DNA from: Deinococcus ruber | GTDB lineage: Bacteria > Deinococcota > Deinococci > Deinococcales > Deinococcaceae | Assembly: GCF_014648095.1 (NCBI RefSeq) | Contig: NZ_BMQL01000030.1 | Coordinates: 1-53,154 of the forward strand | Length of the DNA stretch: 53,154 nucleotides | Direction of reading: 5' to 3' | In this document: in pieces, positions 34,619-43,381 of the stretch | Position numbering within the stretch: the first letter of the stretch is position 1 | Layout: each line of letters begins with the position of its first letter | Notes under the pieces: model-generated | Databases searched by the model: none | The model's input: the letters and a program-made list of their open reading frames with translations, nothing else | Told to the model about the DNA's origin: nothing | Program-made: the position numbers and the translations under genes

Positions 34619-36241
34619 TCACTGAACCTGTAGCTTCACGTCCGTCACGTCCTTCGTGACGTTCAGGCTGCTGGTGCCGGCCGAGGCTACTCCATCGACC
34701 GTCAGACTGGCAGTCAACGTGTAGAGACTGGCCGGGAGGGCCGTCAGGTTGAACGTCAGACTCGACTGTCCGGCCGTCAGGGTGCCGCTGCTCTTGAACG
34801 ACTGCACCGTCTGGCCGGACTGCTGCGCCTGAACTGTCAGGCTGTAGCTTCGCACTGCCGGAGCGGCGTACGTCCTGGCGAGTGTCACGGCGGCCCCGAG
34901 GTCGAGGAGCCGCCCCCCGGCCACCGGCCGGGCGCTGCCGACCAGTACTGCCTTGATCTGCGCCGCGCTCAGGTCGGGGCGTTCGGCGCGCAGCAACGCC
35001 GCGGCCCCGGAGACTAGCGGGGCCGCCTCGCTCGTGCCCGCCTCGAGGGCGTAGGTTCCATTGGCGACGGTGGTCAGGGTGAGGATCTGTGTGCCGGTGA
35101 AGTTCAGGCAGGTGCTGGTACCGGTGCCGGCATTTCCTCCCGGTGCCACCAGATCCAGGGCCTTATCGCTCCCCTTCGGACGTGCGCTGTAACAGGCCAG
35201 GGCGTCCGTGTCCGCGAGCGCGCCGACCGCCACCACATTCGGGTCGCTGGCCGGATAGTACAGACCGTCAGTGGCGGTGTTCCCGGCCGCCGCGACCATC
35301 AGCACGTCGGCGTCGGCAGCGGCCTGGATCGCCGCGGCGAGGGCCGTATCGGTGTTGCCGCCCGGCAGGCCCAGGCTCATGTTGATGACACGCGCCCCCT
35401 GTTTGACCGCGTACCCGATGCCGGAGGCCAGAGCGGCGGTAGAAGCGCCATCACCGGAAAAGACCTTCACCGGCAGCAGCGTCTGTCCGGTCCAGGTCAG
35501 CCCGGCGATGCCGAGTGCGTTGTTGCCGACCGCTCCGATCAGTCCGCTGACACCGGTGCCGTGTCCGGCGTCAGCACCAGCATCCTCGGAGACGTCACTG
35601 TCGCCGTCACCGAAATCGTAGCCCGCGAGGAGGCGCCCGGGCAGATCCGGGTGTTGAAGATCCGCGCCAGTGTCGAGGATCGCCACCTTCGCTCCGGAAA
35701 GCGGTAAACCTGCCGTCTGGAGCGTCGCCCAACCGCTGGCCGCGTCGGTGCGGTCGAGATACGTCTGGGTCGAGACACTGCCACCGACCGTGATCCCACG
35801 GTTTCCCGGGTACCCCGGATCGTCCGGCAGCGTCAGCGCGCGGTAGAGATAGTTCGGTTGAACCTGGTAACCCTCAGCGACCAACGCCGAAGCGTACGCC
35901 TGATCGGACGTTCCTTCCGGCGTGTTCGCGAGACGCAGTCCGGTGGTTCCGACGCTCTGGTTGTCCAGAGAGCCTGTGCTGCCGGTAACCAGTACCTGAC
36001 CTGCGACATGCGGCGCAGCCCAGTCCGGTGATGAAGATCGCAGATCTAGGGCCGCAGCGGTCGTGGAGGCAGGCAGGGTGACCGTTCCAGAGACGGCGTA
36101 AATGGTGACTGGAGCGGTGATCACCGGAGTTGTCGCGTCGGTCGTTGAGGCAGTGGCCGGCGTGGACGTCCCACCACAGGCCACGAGCAGGCTACAGGTC
36201 AGCAGAGGAAGGCAGGTCAAGCGGAGAAGTGGCTTCAGCAC
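34619..36241 (-). CDS. Subtilisin-like S8 serine protease lipoprotein
   Basis: A 540-residue secreted protease. It starts at GTG 36241 (MLKPLLRLTCLPLLTCSLLV, then AC), a lipobox that predicts a lipid-anchored protein. The catalytic triad is visible: D in VAILDTGADLQHPD, H in GHGTGVSGLIGA, and S in GTSEAAPLVSGA, with N in VAAAGNTA. The usual GTSMAAP has E in place of M. A beta-rich C-terminal domain of about 100 residues follows. The GTTCTGAAC motif lies 208 bp upstream. It may process an envelope protein or degrade peptides outside the cell. Confidence 0.9.
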   Translation of the reverse strand: MLKPLLRLTCLPLLTCSLLVACGGTSTPATASTTDATTPVITAPVTIYAVSGTVTLPASTTAAALDLRSSSPDWAAPHVAGQVLVTGSTGSLDNQSVGTTGLRLANTPEGTSDQAYASALVAEGYQVQPNYLYRALTLPDDPGYPGNRGITVGGSVSTQTYLDRTDAASGWATLQTAGLPLSGAKVAILDTGADLQHPDLPGRLLAGYDFGDGDSDVSEDAGADAGHGTGVSGLIGAVGNNALGIAGLTWTGQTLLPVKVFSGDGASTAALASGIGYAVKQGARVINMSLGLPGGNTDTALAAAIQAAADADVLMVAAAGNTATDGLYYPASDPNVVAVGALADTDALACYSARPKGSDKALDLVAPGGNAGTGTSTCLNFTGTQILTLTTVANGTYALEAGTSEAAPLVSGAAALLRAERPDLSAAQIKAVLVGSARPVAGGRLLDLGAAVTLARTYAAPAVRSYSLTVQAQQSGQTVQSFKSSGTLTAGQSSLTFNLTALPASLYTLTASLTVDGVASAGTSSLNVTKDVTDVKLQVQ

Positions 36242-36448
36242 GCTGAGACCTCTGTGCCACTGAAAAAGCGGGTGGGCAGGTGCGACAAGGGCGTTCCTCC
36301 AAAGCTGGAAAGGGGACTGACGGTGGATGACAGGCAGGTCGGATTGCCTCCGGCCGGAGGAGATCAGAGCCGCTCAGGAAAGGACTGGGATGGCACTGCG
36401 TTGGATGTCCGGGGACGGAACACCTGACCAGACATCGTGGCAATAATA

Positions 36449-36460
36449 TGTTCAGAAGTT
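36449..36460 (-). promoter_or_regulatory. Regulon motif copy 1 (AACTTCTGAACA), upstream of the S8 protease
   Basis: On the minus strand AACTTCTGAACA is followed by TATTAT. It matches two other copies at 11 of 12 positions and contains the core TTCTGAAC. It is oriented toward the protease gene. Confidence 0.5.
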
Positions 36461-36707
36461 ATTTAGACGCCCGCGAATTCCGGCGTCGCCGGCCGGTTCC
36501 ACTTGAGATATCCCCGCTTCGTCCACCCCCCCATTCAGATGACTGATGGGCCCTGGGGGAGAGCGCTTCCGTGCCGTACTTTTTCTTACCCTCGATCCGG
36601 ATGTGATCGCCTCGAAGATGCCTGGGCCGGTGGTCAGGTCTGGCGAGGCGAGTCCATCTGAACTCCTCTGTCACGTCTACGTTCGGACTTCCTCACGCAG
36701 CCTACTC

Positions 36708-36719
36708 AAGTTCTGAACA
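36708..36719 (+). promoter_or_regulatory. Regulon motif copy 2 (AAGTTCTGAACA), upstream of the orphan regulator
   Basis: Identical 12-mer to the copy at 38441. It is followed at the same eight-base spacing by CTATGGTCC (CTATGCTCC in the other copy). The core GTTC-T-GAAC is a palindrome. The shared downstream spacing suggests a promoter in which the motif replaces a -35 element. Confidence 0.55.
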
Positions 36720-37150
36720 TTTTCTCGCTATGGTCCTGTGGAGGACGATCAAGACGTTCCAGGCGTCCTCCGTCCGATCAAGAGTATATGGGGCAGGCCC
36801 TGCCCTGCTGACGTCAAGCAGTCCGTGAGGACGCAGACCAGAGACGTAAATCGTAAATCCGCATCTGACAGGGCGCGTACAGAGACCTTCCTGCCGCGGA
36901 GATGAACCGAAATTCTGACCGATACAAAAGGGAGTGGGTTAGCCATTCGAGAGATGCGTGGCAGCACGCCTGGACTTCTGCGCAATCTGGAACTGAGCAC
37001 GTCGAAACCCAGATCCAGAAAGAGCACCTGACCCGAAACGCGGCTGTAATTCGACCTCATCCGTCCCGCTGCGGTGAACAGGAATCACATTCCTTTGGGC
37101 ATCACTCGAATTCCCGGAGCGTGATTTGCCCATGGCCAGAGGAGACCGAC

Positions 37151-37258
37151 ATGAATGAACATTCAATCCACAACCTGCGGCCAATGCACCCTGGTGCATC
37201 GGCGCACCGGGATTCGGTGCGCCGCCTCGCGTTGTGCTCCGCCGTAGTGGGGGGCTGA
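37151..37258 (+). CDS. 35-residue small ORF upstream of the orphan response regulator
   Basis: ATG 37151 has AGGAG six bases upstream, a strong ribosome site. The peptide begins MNEHSIHNLRPMHPGASAHR and ends at TGA 37258. Two tight hairpins lie inside it (37184-37223), which would put RNA structure within the coding sequence as in attenuators. It resembles no known protein. It may be a leader peptide for the regulator that follows. Confidence 0.4.
   Translation: MNEHSIHNLRPMHPGASAHRDSVRRLALCSAVVGG
37184..37223 (+). promoter_or_regulatory. Two adjacent perfect hairpins inside the small ORF
   Basis: ATGCACC-CT-GGTGCAT (37184-37199) is followed by GGCGCACC-N7-GGTGCGCC (37201-37223). The arms share GCACC/GGTGC, so the two could also pair with each other in alternative folds. 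Confidence 0.5.
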
Positions 37259-37405
37259 AGGGTGCAGGACAAGCCCATTTCCCAAAGAGCGGATTGGCGC
37301 GCAGAGAGTCCCCAGCCGCCACCCCGTAAACCGTATATTGTCCGCGAATACCGAACCCAGGACACAGGACGGCCCCTAAATCGTCAGATCGGGTCTTCCA
37401 ACGCG

Positions 37406-38059
37406 ATGCACGTGCTGATCGTGGGGGACGATCCGGACCCCGTTCATCCGATGAAGTTGGATCTTAAGAATGCCGATTATCAGGTCAGCTCCGCTCAGAG
37501 CGTTATGAGGGGGCTGATGACCTTCCGGAAGACCCATCCGGATCTGATCCTGCTGGACCTCGAACTTCCGGATGGCGATGGCCGGCAACTGCTGAGGTGG
37601 ATACGACAGCACAGTTCGGTGCCGGTCATCGTGTTGACGGCCTGCGATACCGTTGTGGACAAGGTGGAATTGCTCAATCTGGGCGCCGATGATTATCTGA
37701 CTAAACCCTGCCATATCCAAGAACTCCTTGCCCGAATCGCGGTTCACTTCCGAGCGGCTCAAGTCGAAACCCTGAGATTCCGGGAGTTGACCGTTCAACA
37801 GGACCGCAGACTGGCGCTGATCCGGACACGGGAAGTGGCGCTGTCACCGAGGGAATTCGATTACCTCGTTCACCTGATGCGCCGGCCAGAGCAGATCTAC
37901 AGCCGGTTGGAACTGCGGAACGTTGGTCAAGGCCAGAACACAGACAATGAAAGTGTGGTCGACGTCCACGTGGCTAATCTGCGGTCAAAACTGGGTGCTG
38001 CAGGGGCGTACGGAATGATTCGGACCGTTCGAGGAGTCGGGTATACGCTGCGAACCTGA
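37406..38059 (+). CDS. Orphan OmpR-family response regulator
   Basis: A 217-residue protein from ATG 37406 (MHVLIVGDDPDPVHPMKLDL). The receiver has the phospho-Asp in LILLDLELPDGDG, the Thr in VIVLTACD and the Lys in DDYLTKPCH; the winged helix is complete (LSPREFDYLVHLMRRPEQIY, VVDVHVANLRSKLGA, RTVRGVGYTLRT). No kinase lies beside it. The first acidic pair sits in GDDPD rather than the usual DDE/EDD. An in-frame GTG at 37262 would add 48 residues with no fold; it follows the small ORF by three bases, so coupling is possible. It may take phosphate from the kinase at 32271. Confidence 0.83.
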   Translation: MHVLIVGDDPDPVHPMKLDLKNADYQVSSAQSVMRGLMTFRKTHPDLILLDLELPDGDGRQLLRWIRQHSSVPVIVLTACDTVVDKVELLNLGADDYLTKPCHIQELLARIAVHFRAAQVETLRFRELTVQQDRRLALIRTREVALSPREFDYLVHLMRRPEQIYSRLELRNVGQGQNTDNESVVDVHVANLRSKLGAAGAYGMIRTVRGVGYTLRT

Positions 38060-38569
38060 ACACGTTCCTCAAGACGATCAAGAGGTCATTCGGGCTCAGA
38101 GGCTTCAAACGGCACGGTGAAAGCACAGGTGCCTTCTTGGGTACGGTGAGCACGGCTTTCGGAGTTGTTGCACGCGTTTGGCGCACTTTCGTAGGTAGGC
38201 ATGGGCGCCACCCTGGTTCACCTGAATCCCTTTACCAACTGGGCTACAGCGGAGATCTGGAGGAGTTGATTGCACTCGTCCACCGACCACTCCACGTTCG
38301 AAATACATCAGAAGAGTGCAAGCACCACCAGATCCCAGCAACTTCAGTCGGTTCCATATCCTGATAAACACCCGTTCAGAAGCCCAGCAAGGTCCTGTTG
38401 CCAATCCCTGCAGCGCTTAGACGACAGTTCAGATTTGAACAAGTTCTGAACAAGTCCTGGCTATGCTCCCGGTGTGTTGGTGTGGTGATCCCCTTTCGGC
38501 GGCTTATTTGCCGTCTCCGTCAGCCGACTGGTTCGCCCGGTCCAGTTCGGCACTTGCTGAGGTGAACAG
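38060..38569. other. 510-bp upstream region of the first DUF3500 gene
   Basis: No gene is supported. It contains GTTCAGATTTGAAC followed directly by the regulon motif AAGTTCTGAACA (38441-38452) and CTATGCTCC, about 100 bp before the ATG at 38570. Confidence 0.5.
38441..38452 (+). promoter_or_regulatory. Regulon motif copy 3 (AAGTTCTGAACA), upstream of DUF3500 gene 1
   Basis: Same 12-mer as 36708-36719. It is preceded immediately by a related palindrome (GTTCA-N4-TGAAC, 38427-38440) and followed after eight bases by CTATGCTCC. Tandem half-sites are typical of OmpR-family binding. Confidence 0.55.
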
Positions 38570-39976
38570 ATGAACTCAAGACCCATGACCCGTCCGATCG
38601 CTGCACTTTCTCTATCCACGATGCTCCTGCTGGCGGCCTGTGACAGCAGCACCACGCCGAGCAGCATTGATACCACTCCACCGACGGTCTCGCTCACGGC
38701 GAGCCCCACCAGCCTCACGGCGGCAGGCGCCGTCACCCTGACGGCCACCGCCTCAGACAACGTGGGGGTGAGCAGCGTCAAGTTCTACCGTGACAGCACG
38801 CTGATCAACACCGATACCTCCTCGCCCTACTCCTATTCGGACTCGCTCAGCAGCAGCGGTACGTACAGCTACACTGCGGTCGCCGCGGACGCTGCCGGGA
38901 ACAGCGCCACCAGCAGCGCCACGTCGGTGACCGCCACGATCAGTGGGAGCAGTGGGAGTACAGGCGGGAGCGCCATCAGCACGGGCACGACCACCGCTGT
39001 GGTGACGGCTGCCAACGCCTTTCTCGCGACGTTGAGCACCAGTCAACAGGCAAGCGTGCTGCTCTCTTACACCCAGGCAAATGCCATCAAATGGTCGAAC
39101 CTGCCGAACGGCATCGTGAACCGAAATGGCATCGCACTGAGCAGCCTTAGCAGCACCCAGCTGGCGGCCGCACTCGCAGTGGTCAAAGCCGCGACCGGCA
39201 CCACTGCCAACGAAGGCTACGATGAGGAGATGCAGATCCGTGCGGGTGACGACGTGCTCGCGGCGCAGCAGTCCGGGTACGGCAGCGGCGTGTACTTTCT
39301 GGAATTCCTCGGAACGCCCAGCACCACCGGCAAGTGGCAGCTGATGTTCGGTGGGCACCACCTCGCACTGAACATGACTTACAACGCTGGAAGCGTGATC
39401 GGTGCGACCCCCTACTTCGAGGGCATCGAGCCGAAGTGCTGGACCAACGCCAACGGGACGATTACGGCCAACAACTGCACCGCACCCAGCACTAGCGGTA
39501 CAACCACCACCTACGCGCCGCTCTATCAGGAGCAGGCCGGTATGGCCGCGATGCTCGCCAGCCTTTCCAGCACCCAGCTGGCCAGCGCCAAGCTGTCGCA
39601 GTCCTTCAGCGACATTCTGCTGGGGCCAGGGAAGGATGGTCAGTTTCCCACTACCAAGGTCGGTCTGGCAGTCAGCGGCTTGAGCACCGCCCAGAAGGCC
39701 CTTGTGCTGGCCGCCATGAAGCCCTGGGTGCAGGACGTCGATGACACCACCGCCGCTGCCCTGCTCAAGACCTACGAGAGTGAACTCGATAGCACCTACG
39801 TCGCCTACTCCGGAACTTCAGCGCTGAACACCAACGCCGATTACGTACGGATCGACGGACCGAGCGTGTGGATCGAGTTCGTGTGCCAGAACGGCATCGT
39901 CTATCAGAGCCAGATTCACTACCACTCGGTGTGGCGCGACCACACCCGCGACTACGGAGCTAGCTTCTCCTTCTGA
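38570..39976 (+). CDS. DUF3500 lipoprotein with N-terminal Ig-like domain
   Basis: A 468-residue protein, ATG 38570 after TGAGGTGAAC. The signal peptide with lipobox (LSTMLLLAAC) predicts a lipid-anchored exported protein. Residues 40-125 form one bacterial Ig-like repeat (DTTPPTVSLTASPTSLTAAG, VSSVKFYRDSTLI). The rest is DUF3500: NEGYDEEMQIRAGDDVL, GVYFLEFLGTPSTTGKW, MFGGHHLALNMTY, and the C-terminal VWIEFVCQNGIVYQSQIHYH with SVWRDHTRDYG. The clustered His, Asp and Cys residues suggest metal or cofactor binding, but the family has no known reaction. It is paralogous to the next gene. Confidence 0.85.
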   Translation: MNSRPMTRPIAALSLSTMLLLAACDSSTTPSSIDTTPPTVSLTASPTSLTAAGAVTLTATASDNVGVSSVKFYRDSTLINTDTSSPYSYSDSLSSSGTYSYTAVAADAAGNSATSSATSVTATISGSSGSTGGSAISTGTTTAVVTAANAFLATLSTSQQASVLLSYTQANAIKWSNLPNGIVNRNGIALSSLSSTQLAAALAVVKAATGTTANEGYDEEMQIRAGDDVLAAQQSGYGSGVYFLEFLGTPSTTGKWQLMFGGHHLALNMTYNAGSVIGATPYFEGIEPKCWTNANGTITANNCTAPSTSGTTTTYAPLYQEQAGMAAMLASLSSTQLASAKLSQSFSDILLGPGKDGQFPTTKVGLAVSGLSTAQKALVLAAMKPWVQDVDDTTAAALLKTYESELDSTYVAYSGTSALNTNADYVRIDGPSVWIEFVCQNGIVYQSQIHYHSVWRDHTRDYGASFSF

Positions 39977-40440
39977 GATCCAGCTGACCTTCACCCTGTC
40001 GATCCACTGACTGTCGCCGATTCTTACCGACATCCCGACCCTCGGCGGGCCGGAAGACTGGAAAGGACTAGGCGAGCGGTTGACATGGACCTCATGTCAA
40101 CCGCTCGCGTTGCCATTTGACTCGCGAGCGACTGAACGAGACCGACACTCCGGGCAGGCGAATATAGAGACGAAATCCGCCCACAGCCTCGAGAAGCTCA
40201 GGGATCCAGAGCAGGAGCGCTTCGGTAATGGCACGATTGTCAGGGGAAGCCGGAAGACCGGATCGACAGAGCTGGAAGCTGGTATCGACGGCAAGATGAA
40301 CAACCACTTCACCTGGATGATGACCGAGCCACTAGATGTTGAGTACGCTGCCTGCACATCATCGGCATTTGTCCGCCTGATACTCAGAAGTCAAAGTCTG
40401 CGGCTTTCCACACCTTCACCCGCATGTTTCTGGAGACACA
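39977..40440. other. 464-bp interval between the two DUF3500 genes
   Basis: It contains the perfect 16-bp hairpin at 40072-40108. No gene is supported. GGAG before ATG 40441 is the ribosome site of the next gene. Confidence 0.5.
40072..40108 (+). terminator. Perfect 16-bp hairpin after DUF3500 gene 1
   Basis: GCGAGCGGTTGACATG (40072-40087) and CATGTCAACCGCTCGC (40093-40108) pair without mismatch around a 5-nt loop. No T-run follows (GTTGCCATTTG), so it may stabilise mRNA ends or be a protein site rather than a classical terminator. Confidence 0.6.
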
Positions 40441-41718
40441 ATGAACCGTTTTCTTACCCTCGCACTCCTGGTTGGGGCAGCCACCATCGGCGTTCGCACC
40501 CTGTCCACTGCCCTGGCCGGTGGCTCCGGCTCCGCCACCACCTCGACCGCCGCCTCCCTTCAGGCGAATGGTACGGTGGTCACGACCGGCGTTTCCCTGC
40601 CTGGGCAGCACGTCCCACTACCGGCCGACTGCGCCCGCGTCGTCAATGAGACCGCCCGGGTGGTGTGCACGGCGAACGCCTTCCTCGCCACCCTGAGTGC
40701 CGCTCAGAAGGCTCAGGTGCTGCTGCCTGCGTCCAAAGCCAATGCTGTGAAATGGTCAAACCTCCCGACCACCTTCGTGCCGCGCAATGGCGTCCGGTTC
40801 AGCACCCTCAGCGCGGCCCAGTTGACGGCGGCGGAGGCGGTCGTCAAAGCCGCGATGGGCAGCACCCCGAACGAGGGCTACGACGAGGCCATGAAAATTC
40901 GGATGGCCGACGATGTGTTGAACGCCTCCGGCGGCATGGGAGGTCCGAACAGCGGAACCGGGATTCGACCGGCCCCACCGGCCGGACAGGCCGGCATGAC
41001 CGGGACACCTCCAGCCGGCACGCCGCCCACAGACACACCACCGACAGGCAATGCAGGCGGCGGCAGCGACTATGGCAACGGCCTGTACTTTCTGGCCTTC
41101 CTGGGCACGCCGAGCACGACGGGAACGTGGCAGCTGCAATTCGGCGGACACCACTTGGCGCTCAACACCACCTACAAGGCCGGTGAGGTCGTCGGTGCCA
41201 CGCCGAAGTTCACGGGACTGGAACCGAAGGTCTGGACGGCGAACGGCGTCACCTACGCGCCGATGGAGGGTGAGCATAGCACCCTGGTTTCGATGCTCGC
41301 CGGACTGAACAGCGCTCAGCTCGCCACTGCCAGGTTGTCGCAGAGTTTCAGCGACGTGCTGCTGGGACCCGGGCAGGACGGCAAATTCCCGGCGAAGAAA
41401 TCCGGACTCCGGGTAGGTACGCTCAGTGCCGGGCAGCAGGCCCGGGTGCTCGCCGCCATCAAGACCTGGGTGCAGGACGTGGACGACACCACCGCCGCGA
41501 CGCTCCTCGGGATCTACCAGAAAGAACTCGGCAGCACGTACATCGCCTACTCAGGCTCGGCCGGTCTGACAAAACAGGCCGATTATGTGCGGATCGATGG
41601 CCCAAGCGTGTGGATCGAGTTCGTCTGCCAGAACGGAATCGTCTACAACTCGCAGATTCACTACCACACCATCTGGCGTGACCACACCCGAGATTACGGT
41701 GCCGTCTACTCTTTCTGA
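40441..41718 (+). CDS. Exported DUF3500 protein (second paralogue)
   Basis: A 425-residue protein with a Sec signal (MNRFLTLALLVGAATIGVRT, cleavage near ALA-GG) and no lipobox, so it is probably soluble outside the membrane. It lacks the Ig repeat. DUF3500 motifs are conserved with the previous protein: NEGYDEAMKIRMADDVL, FGGHHLALNTTY, WVQDVDDTTAATLL, VWIEFVCQNGIVYNSQIHYH and WRDHTRDYG. A proline/glycine-rich insert (about residues 160-205) sits before the GLYFLAFLG strand. It is followed after 43 bp by a HupE/UreJ-like gene, suggesting joint function. Confidence 0.85.
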   Translation: MNRFLTLALLVGAATIGVRTLSTALAGGSGSATTSTAASLQANGTVVTTGVSLPGQHVPLPADCARVVNETARVVCTANAFLATLSAAQKAQVLLPASKANAVKWSNLPTTFVPRNGVRFSTLSAAQLTAAEAVVKAAMGSTPNEGYDEAMKIRMADDVLNASGGMGGPNSGTGIRPAPPAGQAGMTGTPPAGTPPTDTPPTGNAGGGSDYGNGLYFLAFLGTPSTTGTWQLQFGGHHLALNTTYKAGEVVGATPKFTGLEPKVWTANGVTYAPMEGEHSTLVSMLAGLNSAQLATARLSQSFSDVLLGPGQDGKFPAKKSGLRVGTLSAGQQARVLAAIKTWVQDVDDTTAATLLGIYQKELGSTYIAYSGSAGLTKQADYVRIDGPSVWIEFVCQNGIVYNSQIHYHTIWRDHTRDYGAVYSF

Positions 41719-41761
41719 GATTGCCGGGCGTGGTCCGGCCGCCTACGGGTCAGGCATCCGG

Positions 41762-43093
41762 ATGTTGACCACCCCGACCGGTTCGCGGAGTGCCCTGCTG
41801 ACCTGGCTACTGGTTCTGATCCTCGCCCTGCTGCCGGGGCAGGCGGCGGCCCACCCGATGCCGACCACCACCGTTCAGCTCGACATTCATTCTGGATACG
41901 TCTCCGCGGAGCTCGCCCTCCCCCTGAACGAATTGCAGCTGGCGACCGGGTGGACCCTGCTGGGCAACGGCGCGGCCCTGGAAGTGTACAGTTCGCGGCT
42001 GAAGGCCTACCTGCTGAAGCATCTGGTCGCCACCACCCCCTCCGGGCAGGCCTGGACAGTCACGGTGGGCACGCCGACCCTGACACAGGCGGAGCAGACC
42101 ATGACCGGGCCGTACCAGGAGTTCGTGGTAGCCGCTCGCCTGGTCCCGCCCACCGGGGCCGGGGCGAGCACCCACACCTTCACCCTCAAGTACGACGCCA
42201 TCGTCCACCAGGTGGTCACCCACAGCATCCTCGTTTCGGTCCGTCAGGACTGGGAGCGGGGTCTGAACGGCGAGACTCCTGTGCAGGTCGGGATCATCCG
42301 CACCGACACACGAACTGGCACTGTGCCTCCTTTACAGGTGAACCAGGGCGGCGGCAGCGTCTGGCAGGGTTTCGCTGGTATCTTCCTGCTGGGCGTGCAC
42401 CACATTGCCAAAGGGACCGACCACCTGCTGTTCCTGCTGACGCTGCTCCTGCCCGCTCCGCTGCTCGTGGTCGTGGGCCGTCGCCCACACTGGGGCACGT
42501 TCGGTGGGACCCGGCAGTCGCTGCTGAACATCGTCAAGATCACCACCGCTTTCACCGTTGGGCATTCCCTGACGCTGCTCCTCGGCACCCTGCGGATCGT
42601 GAATGTGTCCGACGCGCCCATAGAGGTGCTGATTGCCATTTCGATCCTGGTGTCGGCCGTGCACGCCCTGAGGCCTCTGTTTCCGGGCCGGGAGATGCTG
42701 GTGGCCACGGGCTTCGGCCTGATTCATGGCCTGGCCTTTTCCTATACGCTGGCTGCACTGAATCTCAGCGCGTGGCAGGCAGCACTGAGTCTGTTGGGGT
42801 TCAATCTGGGAATTGAGGCAATGCAACTGCTGGTGATCGCCGTGACGATGCCGTGGCTGATTCTGCTGGCCCGGACCCCACTGTATCCACCCGTGCGCGT
42901 GGTCGGCGCTTCCATCGCCGTGCTGGCGTCGCTCGGCTGGCTGGGCGCACGTCTTGGAGTGGTCAATCCGCTAGGCACCCTGGCCGATACCCTGAGCCCA
43001 TATGGACCCTGGGTGATCGTCGGCCTGGCGGTGCTGGCTCTGCTGGGCTTCGGCTGGAGCAAACTGAGAAACGCGCCCTCCCCAGCACCCTGA
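41762..43093 (+). CDS. HupE/UreJ-2-type membrane protein
   Basis: A 443-residue protein. A signal helix (LLTWLLVLILALLPGQAAAH) leads to an extracytoplasmic domain of about 200 residues. About seven membrane helices follow, with the family motifs GVHHIAKGTDHLLFLLTLLL, FTVGHSLTLLLG and GLIHGLAFSYTL. The histidines and Asp are the proposed metal ligands of HupE/UreJ nickel/cobalt permease relatives; substrate is not proven for this branch. ATG 41762 starts the signal peptide, though its ribosome site is weak. Co-oriented with two DUF3500 genes, it probably belongs to the same metal- or envelope-related unit. Confidence 0.85.
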   Translation: MLTTPTGSRSALLTWLLVLILALLPGQAAAHPMPTTTVQLDIHSGYVSAELALPLNELQLATGWTLLGNGAALEVYSSRLKAYLLKHLVATTPSGQAWTVTVGTPTLTQAEQTMTGPYQEFVVAARLVPPTGAGASTHTFTLKYDAIVHQVVTHSILVSVRQDWERGLNGETPVQVGIIRTDTRTGTVPPLQVNQGGGSVWQGFAGIFLLGVHHIAKGTDHLLFLLTLLLPAPLLVVVGRRPHWGTFGGTRQSLLNIVKITTAFTVGHSLTLLLGTLRIVNVSDAPIEVLIAISILVSAVHALRPLFPGREMLVATGFGLIHGLAFSYTLAALNLSAWQAALSLLGFNLGIEAMQLLVIAVTMPWLILLARTPLYPPVRVVGASIAVLASLGWLGARLGVVNPLGTLADTLSPYGPWVIVGLAVLALLGFGWSKLRNAPSPAP

Positions 43094-43381
43094 GCCCGCT
43101 CCAATCCGTTCAAGCCAACATCACCAATCTGACATGTTTGTGTGTTGAGCCGAGCTGTGGGAAGCTGGGAGTGTCACCCCCTCGAGCCAACAAGCCCGGT
43201 GACATGTTGGATCTTCCAAGATCGGACTGCAAATATGGCTGGCTCGAGTCCCTTCGTTCAGGTGCAACAGTCTTCGAGGCCATCAAGCCTGCACACAAAA
43301 TTTCGCTGACCGAACGGGGCCAGTGACGATGTGTTCCCCTTCTAAGCTGGACTTTGGCCATTGACAGGGGGAGCAGCCCTA
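43094..43381. other. Spacer ending at the nested IS
   Basis: No gene is supported. TTGACAGGGGGAGCAGC at 43360-43376 borders the IS4-type element and is matched in inverse by GCTGCTCCCCTGTCAA at 46920-46935 on its far side. Confidence 0.45.

Larger units (their letters stand above)
36242..37150. other. 909-bp divergent regulatory interval
   Basis: Upstream region of the S8 protease (leftward) and of the small ORF and regulator (rightward). It holds two copies of the AA(G/C)TTCTGAACA motif, at 36449-36460 on the minus strand and 36708-36719 on the plus strand. The plus-strand copy is followed after eight bases by CTATGGTCC, a possible -10. I see no convincing gene; the frame from 36902 lacks a ribosome site. 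Confidence 0.5.

Noticed and set aside
36902..37258. 118-codon frame upstream of the orphan regulator
   Set aside because: No ribosome site and no motif in its first part; only the last 35 codons, from ATG 37151 with AGGAG, look translatable.
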